DNA of 64,000 nucleotides. Source: Spongilla lacustris (taxonomy: Eukaryota; Porifera; Demospongiae; Spongillida; Spongillidae). A program made the translations under genes and the position numbers. Under the pieces are notes generated by a model. That model was not told where the DNA came from. It saw only the letters and a program-made list of their open reading frames with translations, and did not search any database. The stretch lies in the NCBI GenBank assembly GCA_949361645.1, contig OX442426.1, positions 4,515,327 through 4,579,326 on the forward strand, written 5' to 3'. This document shows positions 58,988 through 64,000 of this stretch, piece after piece (the first letter of the stretch is position 1; each line of letters begins with the position of its first letter).

Positions 58988-61650
58988 ATTGGTTAGGATC
59001 ATCTCGTCCTTTGCTTGAGAAGTGGTCTAAAAGGAAGAAAGAAAATGCAGCTCCAAATCCATCACTTGGTTACTTTCAACAGAAACCATCTACGCTATGG
59101 AGCCATTTATTTTCTGTCTCAAGGTAGAAAATAAAGTAATTTAAACCTATTTATGTAACTTGTATATCCAGCCAGGATACAGCAGACATAACAGACATAC
59201 CTGAAATAAGCACAGACTGAAGAGAGGTATAAGAATTTTAATTTCATGTATGCTGTGCCTATAAAATATAGCGGTCTTTAGTACTTTACAATTCTTTGTA
59301 TAGATCATAATGTACTAGTATATAAACAATTAAAATTAATTGAGAACGGTTTACATTTTTATACCATTATACAATAAATAGATGTTACATGTTATGATGG
59401 GTCTTACTATTGTCAGGAAACCTGAAGCGTTGATTATTCCTGAGGATGCAGCCTCTTGTACGTCATCAAAGAGCTCTACAAGCTCTATGTGCCTGCACAC
59501 AATTGCAGCTCATGCTAAAAAGTACAAGTTGAAATATGTGTATAACACTTTATTGATATTGTTATTTTATGATAGCATTGAAGCAAGAAGGTCTAACGCC
59601 AATTCAGCGACAATACATCCATTTAATTGATGACCTTCAAGCAAACTCTAATCTTCCGTGTGATCCTTCACATGTTGCTGTAAGATGTAACGATGTGTAA
59701 CATGAGTATATATGTATTTATTTTGTTATATTAATATAGTCTATACTTAGCACATACAAGATAGCCAACGTTTTACAACATGGTATAGAAAATGACAGTT
59801 GCGATTGTGTTGCTTGATGAGCTTTTGTCTAATTATGAAGTATGGAACATTGTTTCCAGTGACATCAAGCAGTTGATAAAAGGGTGGATTGATGGGTGCT
59901 TAGAAGAAAAACTGTAAGTGTGTATAATATATAATTACAGCCATTGAAAATTTGGTTTAGGTTTTGTCAAGCCTGTGATACACGTAACGTGTGAGTTATG
60001 ATTGATATGTGGTTTATAATGTGACCTAACAATCCGTTGGTATGTATGTAGTGTACAATGTATATTCAATTATCAAGCTTATAGCTTGAAAAGACATTTA
60101 TTTCTACTACATTGACAACGTAAGTACAAAGCATGCATCATGTACAACACATTAATATAAGCTCAGTGTACATAAAGGTTATAACCCAGGAGAGTGATTA
60201 CTTAACATTGGCCTTAACCAAGTGTCAGATATGATAGTTTAGGTTTATTATTTGTTATTCAAGATCTGTTGTACAGATATGGTATCAAAGATGATTGACA
60301 GTGTAAATAGTACATGTGTTACAAATCTATCATATTTTTATTCAGCCTATTCTTCACAAAGATAGTTCTGCTTCTGTTATAGCTAATGCAAAATTGTTAA
60401 GCAATGCTCAAATAATAATGGCGACTGGTATGTTAATATATATGCCTTACAGGTGAACTGTAGTTTATCTCAACAACTTGAACTTGAGGTTCTCCAAAAT
60501 CCTGTAACGAAACTTGTTATGCATATGTACCTCTATACCATTTCATCAAGGATTTGCACAGAGTACCAATTCCACATGCAATGTTCCAGTTGCAGAGGCA
60601 AGATCTCATAAGCTTGGCATCTGGGATGTGGATGGACTCAAAAGTGATTTCTGCATACTTGGAGTTAGTTATGCAAACTGCACATAAGGTGTGGATTGCA
60701 TAATCATAGAAAAAGTTATACCTAAATTTGACTCCCACAGGAAGGGAAAAATATCATGTGTTTTGATCCTTCATTTTTGCCCTCATTTAAGTCTAAGGGG
60801 TATCAAGGTGTGAAAGGGTATTCCAAGGTTTATATCACATTTAACTGAGTACCATTGTTGATTTCCTGTTTATATGAAGAGGAAACGTTTATTGGAGGTC
60901 GAGTGTGATGTCCTTATGTTTCCAGTACATAAACCATTGCATTGGAGCTTAATAGTATGTATATAATAAAAATTCTTTGTTTGGTGTTATTTTTACTTGC
61001 ATCGTAGGTAGTGTACCCACAAACATGCACCATTGTAGGAATTGATTCCCTCCACAACAGTGATGAGGATCTGGATATGGTAAACAGATTATAAACGTAC
61101 TTGAAATATGTTGTTAGTAAGATATTTTAATCAGGTTATACATCAACAATGATGTACAATTCTACAAAAAATGGTATTTTAGCAAGTTCTGACTGGATTT
61201 ATAATGATTCATTGGTATGTAATTTAAATCTTTGTAGTTTGAGTACATACATGAGTGATTTATTTTTATATAACTACTGCATGGTGCTAAGTCTACTTAT
61301 ATGTTTGAGCGTTATACATTTTCATGCAGAATACCAATTGGCCCAAACAGGAAAATACAAAGGACTGTGGTGTGTTTACATGTCTTGTAAGTGTGGTTTA
61401 AAAGGGGGGCTATATGAAATGCTTATGGCTGTGTCCCTTGCAATTGCATGCATATCTCACAACAGGCAGCTAGACTTGTTGCAGAAAATACAGCACTGCA
61501 ATATACCTAGGTATCTTACTATTGTGAATAACAGCTTATTGAATTTCTAATATATACATCGGCTTACAGAACCTGGTGCATAACTTTTGGCTTCAGATGG
61601 TGCATGAGCTTTCAGAAGGTGTCTTGTACCCACTAAGGACATTAACAGGT
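58988..61650 (+). CDS. Ulp1/SENP-like (C48) cysteine protease, many short exons
   Basis: The firm exons are 60346-60427, 60489-60688, 60741-60827, 60880-60954, 61008-61079 and 61330-61386, with consistent phases. They give LISLASGMWMDSKVISAYLE, the substrate-groove start. CFDPSFLPSFKSKGYQGVKG follows, then the catalytic His in VHKPLHWSL, the Asp in VGIDSLHN, and Gln and Cys in PKQENTKDCGVFTC. This is the His-Asp-Gln-Cys set of Ulp1 proteases, which remove SUMO-like modifiers. Probable 5' exons are 58988-59123 (PLLEKWSKRKKENAAPNPSL), 59417-59521, about 59583-59679 and 59789-59913. Exon 61135-61214 and the 3' end (a QMVHELSEG segment near 61600) are less certain, and an in-frame stop appears near 61510. 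Introns are about 50-100 bp. The gene may be cellular or carried by a transposon. Confidence 0.75.
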
Positions 61651-61954
61651 CAGTATACTGATCACATCGTAGCAGTAAGGCCCATCGTTAAATTGGTTTA
61701 TAAGAGGAACCTAGCAAGTTGACTGAACAAGAGGTATGCATGACTAAATGATAACCAGTAATGCCTAAAACAATGCTTAATAACTGCTTATGTATAGGGT
61801 GACACAGCTTCATTATCGTCAAACAACACCAGTATTTATAATGAAGCCATTTTTACACCAAAAAATGGAAAGAGACATGCAACATGAAGTACATGGTATG
61901 TGTTAATTCGTATTGCATATATATGCATGTAGCAGACTGCCCTTCTGTTCAGGT

Positions 61955-62191
61955 GACGACCAAAATAGTGACAATCCTGTTGATGATGTTGAAACTGATA
62001 ATACAAGTTCTGACATTGATAGTGATGGTGGAAAAGGCTGCAATGCTACCAAAGATGTGGACAACTTCCTAGTTCCATCATACTGTAATCAACCAGATGT
62101 AGATGATATGTATGCTCTTAAGTGGGGCCTACACCATTATATGAAGTACTTTCCCAGAATGAAACGACCCCCTTACACGAAATATCAATGA
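61955..62191 (+). CDS. acidic exon-like segment
   Basis: After a TTCTGTTCAG acceptor the frame reads GDDQNSDNPVDDVETDNTSS, then VDDMYALKWGLHHYMKYFPR, to a TGA. The composition (Asp/Ser/Asn-rich, then aromatic) looks coding. It may be the last exon of the Ulp1-like gene or of a separate one. The connecting exons (about 61800-61880) were not resolved. Confidence 0.35.
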   Translation, partial: DDQNSDNPVDDVETDNTSSDIDSDGGKGCNATKDVDNFLVPSYCNQPDVDDMYALKWGLHHYMKYFPRMKRPPYTKYQ

Positions 62192-62667
62192 GAGCTTTTT
62201 GTATATGTGTGATTTAATGATTCTTCAATACAGTGAACTGCAATTTCCATTCAGTAGAACCTTCATAAGGAACATTGTGAAGGACTTAGGTTCATGCATG
62301 TATTCAAATGACTTCAACCTAAGTATATAATAGGGAAGGATCATAAACATAATGATGGGTCAAAGCACATCTGAATTTTAAAGCACATGCACATACCATT
62401 GCAAAATTGAACAAAAGTGACATGGACTGGCCACTGCAGAAATGCCTTGACATGGTATGTACATGTACAGCACCTATTTGTTTATCTATGTAATATTCAT
62501 CCTTACAACACAGGTGTCAGAAATCAATCTGTACATAACAGAGGTGGAAAGCGATGTCAGAGGAGCTGCATCACTGACATTATCAAAAAACTAATCGATT
62601 CATAGTTTGGCCTGAAGTGAGCCAAGTTTATGTGTGTATATTAGTGCTACTGAATGCTGTATTATCC

Positions 62668-62686
62668 CTCCCCCCCCCCCCCCCCC
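62668..62686. repeat. poly-C run
   Basis: About 18 C followed by ACCCACACG. Confidence 0.9.
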
Positions 62687-62969
62687 ACCCACACGTGAAT
62701 CCAGATTGTCACAGCTCTTATTGCTACAATGTTTAATGTAACACGAACAGAAGCCATTTCACATGTACTTACCCATACCCTGCCACAATAACTGTACTAC
62801 ATTGTATAGCTACGTTGTTCATTGCACTGTTGATCCAGCGATAATGTTTTGAATTATAATCGTTCCCCACTAAGTACTAAAAACCTGTCAAGTGGGTCGT
62901 TCTATTTGTGTTGCGTATGATCATGAAATATCAAGCCGTTAGGGGACAAAGTCATGGTCCTAAAGAGGG

Positions 62970-62971
<2 letters not shown>

Positions 62972-63001
<30 letters not shown>
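62972..63001. repeat. G30 homopolymer
   Basis: Thirty consecutive G, the longest homopolymer in the window. Confidence 0.95.
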
Positions 63002-63002
<1 letters not shown>

Positions 63003-63445
63003 GGTGCCAAAGCCATACCTCGAACTTACTTATTCAAGTGGGTCTTGTGCAGCGTATAATAATATAATATTTTTGTAGTGATTGATACACTGTTTCAAGG
63101 AATAGTGTGTAACTGTCAATTGCAAGCAGTTGATTATTCTTTCCACGTAGAATTGAACGAGTTTGCATGTAGTACACTATAGTATCTTCAATGAATAATT
63201 TTAAGTCAGTGATTACGATTAGCCGTACGGCCACGATCGCAGGATAATTACTTGGAATGTGCGGCTGAGGAATGTGCGGCTAACTTCAACGGGGTAAATG
63301 ACAGTGACAGCGACAGCAACAGTAGGCTTAGGCAACGGCGTGGTCCCCTCGAGTCTAATTAATTGGGGGGCTAATTATAAGCTCCACTAAGCTCGGACAC
63401 ATATCGTATGCCAATTGGCAACGCTTCGAATTCCTACATCTCCCG

Positions 63446-63472
63446 AACCCGAACCCCCCCCCCCCCCCCCCC
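63446..63472. repeat. poly-C run
   Basis: About 20 C, interrupting a short frame that has no other support. The remainder to 64000 holds no gene that I can support. Confidence 0.9.
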
Positions 63473-64000
63473 CATCAGCTGTACATGTCTCAATGATCGG
63501 ACTAGAAAGCACATGCACTGTTCGATGGAGCCGCGGCAGAACAACCGCATGCAGTGCACGTGGTTTCAGTGAGGCTATGGTACGTCCATGCTGGCGTTTG
63601 AGCAGAAGCGAACATCTACATCAGTACACGTCATTATACAAATGCTTGATATTAATTTATAAGCGTTATGGTGTAAATAAGCATAACTTATTAACCCAAG
63701 TTATTTCTTTGACAAATCAGGTTGTGAGTATAGCTGGATCAACTGGCTATCAGAGAAAATCATGAGTTTTAAAACTTTTTATGGTCAATAATCTCTACTG
63801 TTGTGATCCTTATTTAAAGGAGGAGTTGGCGTATAAAAGGAGAGTGGATCCAAAAATTTCAACCGGCCGTGCGGCTGTTTTAAATTTAAAATGGTGGCTC
63901 CATATTGATGCATAGAGGCTTGGCAACAACAGCGTACATACAAGAGTTCTTCGCACACGTTTTGAATGTGTAATAATACCACTAGCACTCGCGTTTCACA

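Overview
The window looks like a repeat-rich nuclear scaffold of an early-branching animal, most likely a sponge (inference). It carries a TGF-beta-type ligand gene, which is animal-specific, and a Roc-like GTPase joined to a Death domain, an architecture I know from sponges and other basal animals. Introns are often only 45-110 bp, there are hAT and Gypsy/Ty3 relics, and runs of 16-30 G or C are frequent. There are no prokaryotic operons. A 200-base N run at 28478-28677 marks an assembly gap.

Layout. 1-1390: weak exon-like segments. 1393-5836: a Gypsy/Ty3 LTR retrotransposon with identical 162-bp LTRs but a broken pol. 5837-13510: mostly intergenic, with a fold-back element (7971-9420), a possible small secreted-protein gene (10056-10706), a 143-bp minisatellite (11020-12545) and a small inverted repeat. 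14132-20044: a very large inverted repeat whose arms are arrays of a 30-bp perfect palindrome, enclosing a three-exon TGF-beta ligand gene on the minus strand (17219-18509) and a nested 862-bp terminal-inverted-repeat element. 20257-21003: a decayed gag-like gene. 21000-25700: MITEs, homopolymers and a short tandem array. 25699-26639: a secreted cysteine-rich protein gene broken by a frameshift. 29030-30750: another fold-back element. 31872-37612: a Roc-like GTPase/Death-domain gene whose single large intron holds nested palindromic elements. 38859-39290: a fold-back element. 40487-41735: a 1.2-kb polypyrimidine tract. 42772-44110: a hAT transposase relic. 44604-46399: a tandem duplication. 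46475-47096: a 28-bp satellite. 49571-50231: a small four-exon gene model. 50968-51439: a broken chromodomain/BED gene. 51553-54014: a broken SAP-domain gene. 55390-58578: a minisatellite with alternating long and short units. 58988-61650: a multi-exon Ulp1/SENP-like protease gene. 62000-64000: an acidic exon-like segment and homopolymers.

Among the genes, the ligand and the cysteine-rich protein are secreted, the Roc-Death protein is probably a cytosolic signalling or immune adaptor, and the Ulp1-like gene would cleave SUMO or a related modifier. Nothing in the sequence ties them into one pathway. The two most striking observations are the palindrome-array inverted repeat around the TGF-beta gene and a recurrent 4-bp insertion, in which CA becomes CATGCA. 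That insertion appears in unrelated tandem repeats and has shifted the reading frame in two coding relics.
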